NCBI GenBank assembly: GCA_003694805.1
Contig: RFJU01000121.1
Coordinates: 1 to 38,529 of the forward strand
Reading direction: 5' to 3'
Source: Candidatus Woesearchaeota archaeon
GTDB taxonomy: Archaea; Nanobdellota; Nanobdellia; Woesearchaeales; J110
DNA: 38,529 nucleotides
The notes under the pieces are model-generated. The model did not search any database. It was not told the DNA's origin and saw only the letters and a list, made by a program, of their open reading frames with translations. The position numbers were made by a program, and so were the translations under genes. Positions 7,274 to 16,029 of the stretch are shown one piece after another. The first letter of the stretch is position 1. Each line of letters opens with the position of its first letter.

Positions 7274-9886
7274 TTACCTCCTCCTCTCATAACGCCTGCG
7301 AAGGACAAGCTCTACCAAGTACACAACGAGTGCCAAGGCGATGAGCGGCCAAACAATGATCGTTCGCTCCACCACCACCCGCCGGGCAGCAGTCTTCGCA
7401 CACGAGACGATACGGTCCACCTCTGCAGGTTTAAAAGGTTTACTGCACCGCACGGCAGCCTCAGCACCCCCCTGCGTCTCCACCACACTCCACGTAACCT
7501 CTGCCAAGGACTGCAGGCCCGGATCCACCCCGACCCGCTTGTACTCCCTCACGTAATTCACCGCGAACACGGCGCCAAGAAGCGAAGAAAATCCTTGATC
7601 CGGCGCGGAGAACGTCGCCGAATACGTGTTCGGCCCCTCTTTCGTGAACTCCAAGTACTCAGAAGAAGGAATTTTCTTCGAGCGAAGCACAAGCTTGGCC
7701 TCCTTTCCAACTTCCACATCAGGAACGTCAATGAAATACTCCGCCTTTCGCTCAGGATCCCCAACAGCCCAGTTCAAAATCCTCGTTACCAAAATCGAGT
7801 TTTCCTTCGTCAACAAGGGCCCGAGAGAATCACCACGAAACACCGTCAAAGCAGCAACTCTCCCATTCCCATACTTCCACACCGTCAAAGCCGGATCCCC
7901 CGCGTCCGTCGTGGCCAAGAGCTGCGCTGATGCCTTCGGCACCACTTGATTCCACCCGTTCAATGAAGGATACACGCCCAGCGCGTCCATATCCCTCGTG
8001 ATGAAATGATTCAGGCTTAAATAAAACAAGGTGAAATCATCGCCGAACTCCTTATTCTCAGGATCCCCAAACAAAATCTTCACCTTGTTCACTTCACGTG
8101 AAGGCACGTAAACGCCGTCCCCACGCTTTGCAAGGACGTCACGCAAGAACGCCTCGTCAATGTTGCGATCATCACGCCCCACCCCGATGACAAACGTCTG
8201 AATACCCAAGCGCCTCGCTGACTCCACATACTCTGCGAGCTGCTCACGCGTGCGCCCCTGAAACTTCCCATCGGTCAAGAGAATAATGCGCTTATCCCCT
8301 GTCGTTTTCGACAACAAATTCACCGCGTCCCGAAACGCAACGTCAGGAAACGAATTTCCGCCGCCGCGAAGGTTCACGACCTCGTCAATCAACTTCTTCT
8401 TAATATCATAGTACTTGTTCATCGGGGAACCCGGGGGGGGCTCAAGCCGCTTCATCGTCGCGGCAACAGCCTCCGAAGCGGAACCGAACTTGCTCCCCAC
8501 AGTACTAATACCGAACGCGTTCGCGCCCACGCGGTGAGTCGGGTCAAGCACTTCCAAAATCTCAATAACACGATTCTTAATCATCTCCACTGGAGCAACC
8601 TTGTCACGCACCTCTTCCAAAGAACCGTCAGGCTGCACGACCCAGCGAACATTCTGCACGCCACCAGAGACATCAATAACAAACATCAAATTCTGGTTCC
8701 CCTTCTTCTTCTGCGCCTTCCCAACCCGCACCGGAAGCAGAGACTCAAATGGGCTGTTCTTATACCCGCCCCGCTCAAACGAGTCGAAACCACCAAAAAC
8801 AACCAAGCCGTTCCCGTAGAAACCCCCGTTCTCATCAATGAGGTACTCCCCGAGCTTGTCGGCATTGCGAAGCTTCTCAGCAGGAACGTCATTCACCACA
8901 ACCGCATAATACGGTTCAAGATCATCAGGAAGCGAGGAGCGAACCTCCACATCAAACAGCTTGCGAAGCACCACGAGAAGAGGATCCCTCGAACTCCCCA
9001 CGTACAAAATTTTCGGCTTCTCAAGCACCTTCACCGTCATGTAATACTCGTTATTCATGGCAAAGAAGTCTTCCCCCGAAATCCTCGCGGTCAACTTATG
9101 ATACCCATCCTGAAACGACGCCTTAAACTCCTTGTACGTCGTCGCCCCGCCCGGCTCGAGCTCAACGTCTTCATCAAGAACAACCTCATCATCCACCTGC
9201 ACGGTCAACCGCACCCTATCCCGCAATACCGACGTAATCCCAACAGCGTACGTGTTCTCCACATCAGCAAGCGTCCTGCGCGGCCCGGTGATAAAAACAG
9301 ATGCTTCCCGCTCCTTCGGCGTCAACTCAATGGTGCTCACGGTCGCGTTCAAATTCGTCGCGAACAAGCCAACGTCATCAAGCGACGTCCCCCCTGTGAC
9401 ACGCCCATCTGTTACGAGCAGGACATTCGCCCCTTGCTCAAGATTCTGCAGAATACCATCACCAATAAAGGAGTCCTCCCCTAACGCAAGGGAACGAACC
9501 GAAACAGGAAGGTAGGCCTCAAGAGAGTCCTTCAACTCAGGAAGGAACGAGCGGTCAAACACCTGCATGCTGGTCGAGTTATCAACCAAGAGCAAAATCC
9601 TCGGACTCCCTTCCGTCACTCGCCTCACCTCGCCGTACGGCTCAGCCAAGGCAAGAATCAAGACCACCAGCAAAACTATCCTCGTCACGAACAGCCACGC
9701 ACGAAGCTTCCTACGCCTGCGCACGTCCTGCTTGGTCAGCTTCACTTTCGCAAGCGACTTAAAAACAAGGAATACCAAGAGCAAGACCCCAGGGACCAAT
9801 AACAAGAACGCTTCGGGCCGGAGCAACTTAACATCAAAAATCCCGAACGGAACGCTGAACGACAACCAATCAAGCCAACTCGCCAT
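7274..9886 (-). CDS. Large membrane protein with two vWA-like domains (BatA/B, COG5426-like)
   Basis: The 870-aa protein begins with two membrane segments (about residues 22-45 and 63-83). A vWA-like domain follows with an intact MIDAS motif, Asp102-Asn-Ser104-Thr-Ser106. The middle region (about 290-390) resembles the glutamine-amidotransferase-like domain found in large vWA membrane proteins, with KILYVGSSRD and LVVFGGFDSF. A second vWA domain starts at IDVSGG (Asp405, Ser407), where the third MIDAS residue is Gly409 instead of Ser. A final membrane helix (about 845-860) is followed by a basic tail. Most of the chain probably faces one side of the membrane. It is the second gene of the operon, four bases after the BatA-like gene. 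Confidence 0.88.
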   Translation of the reverse strand: MASWLDWLSFSVPFGIFDVKLLRPEAFLLLVPGVLLLVFLVFKSLAKVKLTKQDVRRRRKLRAWLFVTRIVLLVVLILALAEPYGEVRRVTEGSPRILLLVDNSTSMQVFDRSFLPELKDSLEAYLPVSVRSLALGEDSFIGDGILQNLEQGANVLLVTDGRVTGGTSLDDVGLFATNLNATVSTIELTPKEREASVFITGPRRTLADVENTYAVGITSVLRDRVRLTVQVDDEVVLDEDVELEPGGATTYKEFKASFQDGYHKLTARISGEDFFAMNNEYYMTVKVLEKPKILYVGSSRDPLLVVLRKLFDVEVRSSLPDDLEPYYAVVVNDVPAEKLRNADKLGEYLIDENGGFYGNGLVVFGGFDSFERGGYKNSPFESLLPVRVGKAQKKKGNQNLMFVIDVSGGVQNVRWVVQPDGSLEEVRDKVAPVEMIKNRVIEILEVLDPTHRVGANAFGISTVGSKFGSASEAVAATMKRLEPPPGSPMNKYYDIKKKLIDEVVNLRGGGNSFPDVAFRDAVNLLSKTTGDKRIILLTDGKFQGRTREQLAEYVESARRLGIQTFVIGVGRDDRNIDEAFLRDVLAKRGDGVYVPSREVNKVKILFGDPENKEFGDDFTLFYLSLNHFITRDMDALGVYPSLNGWNQVVPKASAQLLATTDAGDPALTVWKYGNGRVAALTVFRGDSLGPLLTKENSILVTRILNWAVGDPERKAEYFIDVPDVEVGKEAKLVLRSKKIPSSEYLEFTKEGPNTYSATFSAPDQGFSSLLGAVFAVNYVREYKRVGVDPGLQSLAEVTWSVVETQGGAEAAVRCSKPFKPAEVDRIVSCAKTAARRVVVERTIIVWPLIALALVVYLVELVLRRRYERRR

Positions 9887-9889
9887 GTT

Positions 9890-11779
9890 CTAACAATCAC
9901 CTCGAAACTTTATGTACACGAGCTCAAGGAACAAGAGCAGCAGCGCCGCCACGATAAACCACGGCGTGAGTTCGAGCGGTTGCTTCTTCACCTCTCCAGA
10001 CCCGAGCCGCTCCTTCCCTGCTTCCTCATCACGCGTAAACACGCTACTCTCCCTATCCGATCGGAGCGTTGCAGCGATGACGCGGTCAGGAAACTCGTAC
10101 AAACCCTCGTTATCTAAGGAAATAAAGTTTGTTTCAACAACCCCTCCCTTTGGTAACCGCACCCGAACAAGCTTATCAAAACTCAACTGCGTCCCTGTCG
10201 GATAATTGAGCGTGTTCACATCAGGCTTGTTCGTCAAAAAATCCACCATTCGCTTCCAAAACACCGGGTACGTATTATCCAACGGGAAGGTGCTAAAGCC
10301 ATCAAAAAAACCGTAGTAGAGCACGTAGCCCGCGCCGACCTTCTTGAGCGCAACCATGGGCGTTTGCACATCATCATCCCCCCTCGCCAATACCGTCACG
10401 CCAGGCAGCGCCGACGTCTTAAAATACTTCGATGCCTGACCGAACTCAATGTCCTCTGTGAGCAGGCTCTTTATCGGCAACTCAACATTGAGTCGCGACT
10501 CTCCCTCCGCAACGAAACGAACTGGCAAAAGATTGCCAAAATCGATTGCGAAAAGGCCTTCCTGAGGCATAACCACCAAAGCAGCACCTTCCTCTCGCAC
10601 GAGGCGACCAATCTCTTTCACCACACTGGGTAACAGCAAACTCACATCCACATCCTTAATTATGAACAACGAATACTGGGACAAGTCCGTCGTGGAGGGC
10701 GGCTCAACATAATCCAAAACAATCTTTGTGGCGGTCTTCTCCCCAATCAAGTCAAAAGCCAGCTGCAAAAAACCCTGCTTTGCTTGCGGGTTGTTCGTAA
10801 TCATCAACGCACGAACCGTTCGCTCAACCGGCGTGCTCACATACGCTTTGTTATCAACAACGAACCCGTCATCAGCCTCCAAGACAACTTCGTTCACCCC
10901 ATTCGGCGTGGGGAACTTGACCAACTCAGTCGCGTGAGGACCGAGCAAGAGCTCCTCGCTCGTGTTCGACACCCGCAGCACGACACGCTCCGGGCGGTCA
11001 TTATAATTTTTCACCCACACCGTAGACTCATCCTCGCGAACATCCAAATCAATAATGCCAACATTCTCCACAGGCTCCCACACATCAATAAGCTCAACAA
11101 CAGCGCCTTTTGAGCGAATCGCTTGCAGCGCCGTTTCAAAATTCGCCCCGCCTGCAGTGTTCACGAAATCCGACGCGACAACGACCCTGCTAGACTCCCC
11201 CACGAAGTCACCTGCAAGAATCAACGCATCATAAAGATTCGTCGTTGTTTCAACAGGCTCAAGCGACCGAATAAGCTCCTTGGCAGAGGTCTCATCACCC
11301 TCCTCCATAACCAACTCCGCAACGTTCTTGACTACAATCACCGTGTTTTCCTTCCCCAACGTATCAAGAACAGCATCCTTCGCCCGCTCAAAACGATCTC
11401 CTGCCTGCATCGAGGCAGACACGTCAAGGACAACAACTGTTTCCTGCGCAAGCGAAACCTTCGGCACTTCTACAAAAGGCTTTGCAGCAGCCAAGGCGAG
11501 CAAGAGAATAACGAAGAGCTGCAAGAAAAAGAGAATGTCACGAAGGAAATTGCGCAGAAATGCGTTCACGTTCGTCTTGCCCATGTCCTTCAGGATGAAC
11601 ATCAAAGAAGGAATCGCTTCGTGTTTAGGCCTCGGGCGGATAAGGTAAAAAATGATGAATGGAATAAGGGCTAGCAGCGCCCAGAGCCCTGCCGGAAACA
11701 AAAAATGCTCCGTTGCAAAACGGGACGGTGAAGACACAAGCTCTCCTGCACCTGCAATAACTCCCTGCCACCACACCAT
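9890..11779 (-). CDS. BatA-like vWA membrane protein
   Basis: The first gene of the MoxR-vWA operon encodes 629 aa. An N-terminal BatA-type region carries membrane helices at about residues 26-48 and 82-103, separated by the short basic segment RPRPKHEAIPSLMFIL that is typical of the BatA family. The vWA domain follows with MIDAS residues Asp119-Val-Ser121-Ala-Ser123. A long beta-rich and amidotransferase-like region then leads to a C-terminal membrane helix (about 606-624) with a short basic tail. BatA relatives act with MoxR ATPases at the membrane. A TATA box placed for a leaderless start supports this ATG and marks the promoter for all six genes. Confidence 0.9.
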   Translation of the reverse strand: MVWWQGVIAGAGELVSSPSRFATEHFLFPAGLWALLALIPFIIFYLIRPRPKHEAIPSLMFILKDMGKTNVNAFLRNFLRDILFFLQLFVILLLALAAAKPFVEVPKVSLAQETVVVLDVSASMQAGDRFERAKDAVLDTLGKENTVIVVKNVAELVMEEGDETSAKELIRSLEPVETTTNLYDALILAGDFVGESSRVVVASDFVNTAGGANFETALQAIRSKGAVVELIDVWEPVENVGIIDLDVREDESTVWVKNYNDRPERVVLRVSNTSEELLLGPHATELVKFPTPNGVNEVVLEADDGFVVDNKAYVSTPVERTVRALMITNNPQAKQGFLQLAFDLIGEKTATKIVLDYVEPPSTTDLSQYSLFIIKDVDVSLLLPSVVKEIGRLVREEGAALVVMPQEGLFAIDFGNLLPVRFVAEGESRLNVELPIKSLLTEDIEFGQASKYFKTSALPGVTVLARGDDDVQTPMVALKKVGAGYVLYYGFFDGFSTFPLDNTYPVFWKRMVDFLTNKPDVNTLNYPTGTQLSFDKLVRVRLPKGGVVETNFISLDNEGLYEFPDRVIAATLRSDRESSVFTRDEEAGKERLGSGEVKKQPLELTPWFIVAALLLLFLELVYIKFRGDC

Positions 11780-11802
11780 GCCAGAAACACAAACATCAGT
11801 GA

Positions 11803-11812
11803 TTTATAAAAA
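11803..11812 (-). promoter_or_regulatory. Promoter of the six-gene MoxR-vWA operon
   Basis: TTTTTATAAA on the minus strand is centred 26 bp from the predicted start at about 11781, two bases before the BatA-like ATG. No equally good box was seen between the six genes, which have gaps of 3 to 71 bases, so one long transcript is likely. Confidence 0.6.
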
Positions 11813-11924
11813 GTGTGGTTTTTTCCTCGTTCCTGCTCTAGCATCCACTCGCCGTCCTTTTCTTACAAGGCTTACAAGGAGCATTCTGCAAGAACCCCTC
11901 TTCGTGCAGAAGGCTAAAAATGGC

Positions 11925-11931
11925 AAAAAAA
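11925..11931 (-). terminator. Possible poly-U terminator after the ROK gene
   Basis: A run of seven T on the minus strand lies 46 bases past the ROK stop. Archaeal termination often uses U-tracts without a hairpin. The call rests on the T-run alone. Confidence 0.3.
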
Positions 11932-11976
11932 CGCATCCGGCAACCACCAACAACCCCCTTCACAACAACTCACGCT

Positions 11977-13035
11977 TCAACTCGAGCCCGAGGTCACCTT
12001 TGCATCTTCTCTCTGCACCGCTTCTTCGTGCTCAAAAAGAAGAAGCGCCGCGCCTAGTGCACCAGCAAGACCGCCAAGGCGGGACCGAACAACACGCACC
12101 TTCCTCGCTGAAGGATGAGCGTATGATCTCACACGCGCCTCCAACTCGGAAATGACCGGCAGATCACTGACGCTCCCTCCCACGACGATGAGGTCAAGGC
12201 CAAGAACGGAAGCCAACCCGCCCAGCACCCTCCCCAACGCATCAACAGCGGTAAGGACGACCTTCCGCCCTCCAGCGCCGCCACGCTCCCAGAGCGCGTC
12301 AACACGCTCAAACACTCGCTTGTCACGCTTCCTTGTGCGCCTCCCGGCGAGCGCGGCGTACCGCTTCAGCATAAACTTCCCGCCAGCGATTGACTCTACA
12401 CTTCCACGAACGCCGAGGCCTGAACGAAGCGGCCACGAAGGATCAAGAACGACATGACCAATCTCCCCAACAACACCGCTTCGCGCCCTCAACAAGTTTC
12501 CGCCAATGACGAGCCCCCCACCAACACCAGTCCCCCACGTGACGCCAAGAACGTTTTGCACACCTCTCGCAACGCCCAACCGCGCCTCTGCAAGCGTGAA
12601 GCAGTCAGCATCGTTACCAACCACCACCCGTCCCAGTGACAAGAACCTCCTGCGAACGTCAAACCCGGAAAAAGAAGGAATATTAGGCACCTCTCCCAGC
12701 GCTCCCTTCCACGGCACCACACCAGGAATACCAATACCTACACCAGCAACCTCGTCCTGCAACGCCTTGCTCTCAACCTCCCGCGCAAGAAAGCGCAAGC
12801 AATGCAACATCCTGTTCACGACGAACTCCCGCCCAAACACCGCACCCGTTTTGACCTTGCACGCGGCAACCACGTGCCCATCACGTCTCATAACCACTCC
12901 TGCAATCTTTGTCCCGCCAACGTCAAGGCCAATGCTCAAGCCCGTTTTCCGCGCGCCACCCTGCCCCTCTGCCACGCCTCTCACGCCCCCGCCCTGCGCC
13001 TTTACAACTTTGCTCGTCTTCAACTCAGACCGCAT
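11977..13035 (-). CDS. ROK family sugar kinase lacking the zinc-binding cysteines
   Basis: ROK proteins include ATP-dependent kinases for glucose, N-acetylmannosamine and related sugars. The phosphate-binding segment GLDVGGTKIAG (about residues 36-46), the catalytic GNDAD (140-144, Asp142), a GTGVGGG loop (168-174) and GEIGHVVLDP (190-199, His193) are all present. The usual zinc loop after it, CxCGxxGCxE, is replaced by a stretch with no cysteine that ends in RGSVESIAGG. The zinc site is therefore gone while the sugar-binding His and Glu remain. The N-terminal 30 residues are Gly/Lys-rich and precede the fold. The TATA box spacing favours ATG over a GTG two codons upstream. The substrate cannot be assigned. 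Glucose is the usual default for archaeal members. Confidence 0.88.
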   Translation of the reverse strand: MRSELKTSKVVKAQGGGVRGVAEGQGGARKTGLSIGLDVGGTKIAGVVMRRDGHVVAACKVKTGAVFGREFVVNRMLHCLRFLAREVESKALQDEVAGVGIGIPGVVPWKGALGEVPNIPSFSGFDVRRRFLSLGRVVVGNDADCFTLAEARLGVARGVQNVLGVTWGTGVGGGLVIGGNLLRARSGVVGEIGHVVLDPSWPLRSGLGVRGSVESIAGGKFMLKRYAALAGRRTRKRDKRVFERVDALWERGGAGGRKVVLTAVDALGRVLGGLASVLGLDLIVVGGSVSDLPVISELEARVRSYAHPSARKVRVVRSRLGGLAGALGAALLLFEHEEAVQREDAKVTSGSS

Positions 13036-13058
13036 AACCACACTCCATTCTATGATAC

Positions 13059-13067
13059 TTAATATAA
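13059..13067 (-). promoter_or_regulatory. TATA box for the ROK kinase
   Basis: TTATATTAA on the minus strand predicts a start near 13037, two bases before the ATG. A 12-bp tandem duplication lies just upstream of the box. Confidence 0.5.
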
Positions 13068-13069
13068 GT

Positions 13070-13093
13070 TTCTATGGGAGCTTCTATGGGAGC
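13070..13093 (+). repeat. Perfect 12-bp tandem duplication
   Basis: TTCTATGGGAGC occurs twice in direct contact, just upstream of the ROK TATA box and between divergent promoters. It could be a duplicated regulator site or a replication slip. Confidence 0.85.
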
Positions 13094-13235
13094 CACGTGC
13101 AGGTTTGCAAGAATCCAAAGACACGCCGTCCCTTGCGAACCCCGCATCTTGTGAAGAAAACGCAAGAAAACAAAAACCGTTCCCCGCAAACCTCACAAGC
13201 GCTTTCGCCTACCGCAAGCACCCCCCACAGCAAGG

Positions 13236-13244
13236 CTTTTAAAG
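13236..13244 (+). promoter_or_regulatory. TATA box for the MopE-like surface protein
   Basis: CTTTTAAAG is centred about 34 bp before the ATG, which predicts transcription starting close to 13266 and a leader of about 8 bases. It supports the start that begins with a signal peptide over much longer upstream reading frames. Confidence 0.5.
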
Positions 13245-13273
13245 GTGGCGCGCTCAGTACCTTCTGTTCCACG

Positions 13274-15961
13274 ATGGTCCGGCAACAAAAATCGATCCTG
13301 CACAACCGCCGCGCGTATCTTCTCCTCGCCCTCCTCGCAATGCTCATCCTCCTCACGCACACCCATCCCTCCCTCGCAGCCTGCATTCAACAAGACGACT
13401 GCGACGGGGATGGCGTCAGCACAGCACAAGACTGCAACGACAACGACCCTGACGTCGGATGGGTGAACGACGAAGCAGCCTTTGAGGACTATTGCGACGA
13501 CGGAAAAGACAACGACTGTGACGGCATCATCGACTGCACCGAACTCAACTGCAGACTCTCCTACGGCTACCCAGGCGGCGCGTGCGAAGGCTGCTTTGAC
13601 TGGGACAGCGACGGAGCCGTAACGGACCAGGCAACATCGTGCCCGACCGGCGGCGTGTACGACTGCTACGACCCCATCATGAACCCCGAGGACCCAAGCA
13701 CGCTCATCTTCCTCGCGCCACGATCCCTCTACCCTGACATCGACCCCACCTGCGACTGTGACCTAGACAACCAACCCCCTCTCGAATACGAAATCTGTGG
13801 CAACGGCATCGACGACGACTGCTTCCGGGACGACACGCTCGGCAAAGACCCTGCTTGCACCCAACCTTGTTCTGCCGTGGATCAAGACGGCGACCAATAC
13901 GGAACACCCCCCCAATGGAACTGCGAGAACAATAAACGCTACAACATCATCATTCCCGACTGCGACGACACCAACCCGAACATCTACCCACAGAATCCGA
14001 ACCCGTACTGCGACTGCGACCCCTCCAACGGCGTCAAGCAAGAAGCAGACATTTGCGGCAACGGCATCGATGAAGATTGCGACGGGCAAGACCTCTCATG
14101 CTCCCAAAGCTGCACGGACAACGACAATGACGGGTACGGCTCCCAAGCAAGCAGCCAATGCGCCCAGACAGGACTTGACTGCAACGATGCCGACGCGGCC
14201 GTCAACCCAGGGGCTACAGAGCTTTGCACAAACGGAAAAGACGACGACTGCGACGGGAGCGTTGACTGCGACGACGCAGACTGCTTCGCCGCCTGCCAAA
14301 CGTGCACGGACACCTGCACCAGCCTCGGAAAAGCCTGCGGACTTTGGACCATCTGCAACGAACTCCAAAACTGCGGAACGTGCCCGCAAGGACAAAGCTG
14401 TAATGCTAACGGGGAATGCGTCAATGAATGCGTCCCCACTCACGCTTTTGAAATATGCGGCAACAGCGTCGACGAGGACTGTGACGGCACCATTCTTGAA
14501 ACCTGCTCTTGCCAAGCGTTCGACCAAGACGCGGACGGATACAGCACCTTTGACCAAAGCAAATGCCCTGCACCTCCCGGAGGGGCGGACTGCGACGACA
14601 CCAACCCTGCCATCAACCCAGGCGCGGCCGATATTTGCGGTAATGGCATTGATGAAAACTGCCAAGGAGGAGACAGGGAATGCTCCTGCATCGACGAGGA
14701 CGGGGACGGCTACTTCGCCCAAGACCCAATCTTTTGCCCCAACCCTGCCGGAGGCGCGGACTGCGACGACACCAACCCCGCCATCAACCCCGGCGTCGCA
14801 GGACCGTACTGCAGCTGCCCTGCAAACCCTTCCGAAGAAGTCTGCGGCAACGACGTTGACGAGGACTGCAGCGGCGCAGCGGCAGGATGCACTACCTGTT
14901 CCGACGGCACCTTCGACGGAGAGTGCAACACGAAGGGGGAAGTGTGCGACGCACAAACGAACACGCTCACGTTCAACTGTGACCTGTGCCAAAACGCGTG
15001 CGGAACCGGCTTCATCTGCGAAAACAACGCCTGCGTCCCCACGACAGGGACTTGCACGGACGGCACCCCTAGCGGCGCTTGCAACGCGCAACACGAACTC
15101 TGCCAAGACACAGGAGGCGCGGGGAGCGGCTCGCCTCCTCACCAGTACCAACTCGAGTTCGACTGCGAAACGTGCGGGTGTGACGAAGGCTACGTGTGCA
15201 GCGAAAACACTTGCGTCAACCTAGCAGACATCACCCTCCTCCTCCCCCCCATCTTCTCAACCACGCCGCCTTCCCAACAAATACCCGGCCAGCCGCGGCC
15301 CCACTCGCTCACCGACCTCATCAACCAACCCGTTCACGAATGCGGAGCCCAATGGGCATGCTCGGCGTGGGGGCCGTGCACGAACAACGTTCAACAACGC
15401 ACGTGCACGGAAGTTACTGCACTCGGGTGCGGCAAGCCAGCAACAACGAGAATCTGTACTCAGCACCAAGAGAGCCAAGAAAAAACCGGCGAAACCATTC
15501 CTGGCCTGGCCAAGACTCCGGAGCAAGAAGAAACAACAAAATCAGACTCCGCAAAAGAGGACGAAAACGCAGAAACACGCGCTCGCACGTTCCTCGGCGC
15601 CCCTTCGTGGATAGGAATAACCGTCCTTGCCCTCTTTCTTATCATTATCATCAGCCTGGCTCTTCTCAAGCTCTTGGCTCCAAAACATCCCGACACGTAC
15701 TCCCCATCACCACCCCTCCAAACACAGAACAACAACTGGCAACACCCCCCCGCCACACAAGCCACGCCAGGAACACCGCCACCCACGCCAGCGCAACAAC
15801 AACCCTTCGCGACACCGCAACCTCCAGGACTGCCCCCTGTTGAGCTGCGCATCAACCAACTAAAAGCCCAAGGCCTCGGCTACCTGGCAATAAAAATACG
15901 GCTCGTCAACGAAGGCTACCCCCTCCCCGTCATTGAAGAAGCAATGCAACGCAGCAACTAA
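13274..15961 (+). CDS. Secreted, membrane-anchored MopE-like Cys/Asp repeat protein
   Basis: The 895-aa protein starts with a basic MVRQQKS segment and a signal peptide (hydrophobic about residues 16-32) ending near SLAAC. The extracellular part has at least seven CGNGIDEDCDG-type motifs and several DCDDTNPAINPG motifs. These are the paired signatures of the putative metal-binding MopE family (PF11617). Asp/Asn clusters suggest calcium binding and paired cysteines suggest disulfides. A second Cys-rich part follows, then a thrombospondin-1-like WACSAWGPC segment. A membrane helix (about 777-805) leads to a Pro/Gln-rich cytoplasmic tail with a conserved-looking terminal helix pair (RINQLKAQGLGYLAIKIRLV, VIEEAMQ). 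It is probably a surface adhesion, scaffold or metal-binding protein. Precise ligands are unknown. Confidence 0.9.
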   Translation: MVRQQKSILHNRRAYLLLALLAMLILLTHTHPSLAACIQQDDCDGDGVSTAQDCNDNDPDVGWVNDEAAFEDYCDDGKDNDCDGIIDCTELNCRLSYGYPGGACEGCFDWDSDGAVTDQATSCPTGGVYDCYDPIMNPEDPSTLIFLAPRSLYPDIDPTCDCDLDNQPPLEYEICGNGIDDDCFRDDTLGKDPACTQPCSAVDQDGDQYGTPPQWNCENNKRYNIIIPDCDDTNPNIYPQNPNPYCDCDPSNGVKQEADICGNGIDEDCDGQDLSCSQSCTDNDNDGYGSQASSQCAQTGLDCNDADAAVNPGATELCTNGKDDDCDGSVDCDDADCFAACQTCTDTCTSLGKACGLWTICNELQNCGTCPQGQSCNANGECVNECVPTHAFEICGNSVDEDCDGTILETCSCQAFDQDADGYSTFDQSKCPAPPGGADCDDTNPAINPGAADICGNGIDENCQGGDRECSCIDEDGDGYFAQDPIFCPNPAGGADCDDTNPAINPGVAGPYCSCPANPSEEVCGNDVDEDCSGAAAGCTTCSDGTFDGECNTKGEVCDAQTNTLTFNCDLCQNACGTGFICENNACVPTTGTCTDGTPSGACNAQHELCQDTGGAGSGSPPHQYQLEFDCETCGCDEGYVCSENTCVNLADITLLLPPIFSTTPPSQQIPGQPRPHSLTDLINQPVHECGAQWACSAWGPCTNNVQQRTCTEVTALGCGKPATTRICTQHQESQEKTGETIPGLAKTPEQEETTKSDSAKEDENAETRARTFLGAPSWIGITVLALFLIIIISLALLKLLAPKHPDTYSPSPPLQTQNNNWQHPPATQATPGTPPPTPAQQQPFATPQPPGLPPVELRINQLKAQGLGYLAIKIRLVNEGYPLPVIEEAMQRSN

Positions 15962-16029
15962 CCAACCACTTTTCAAGAAGGAACGTTTCTGGAGAGGCCA
16001 GAGGCGCACGTCTTCGTCACCCGCACGTG

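Noticed and set aside
12506-13273. Upstream extension of the MopE-like protein
   Set aside because: It would overlap the ROK gene and bury a perfect signal peptide in the middle of the protein.
14096-15151. Long minus-strand frame opposite the MopE-like gene
   Set aside because: Arises from the biased third codon positions of the real gene. It has no start context or domain.
13797-15224. Long Thr/Ala-rich open frame inside the MopE-like gene
   Set aside because: It is a shifted-frame shadow of a C-rich repeat gene. Composition is low-complexity with no domain.
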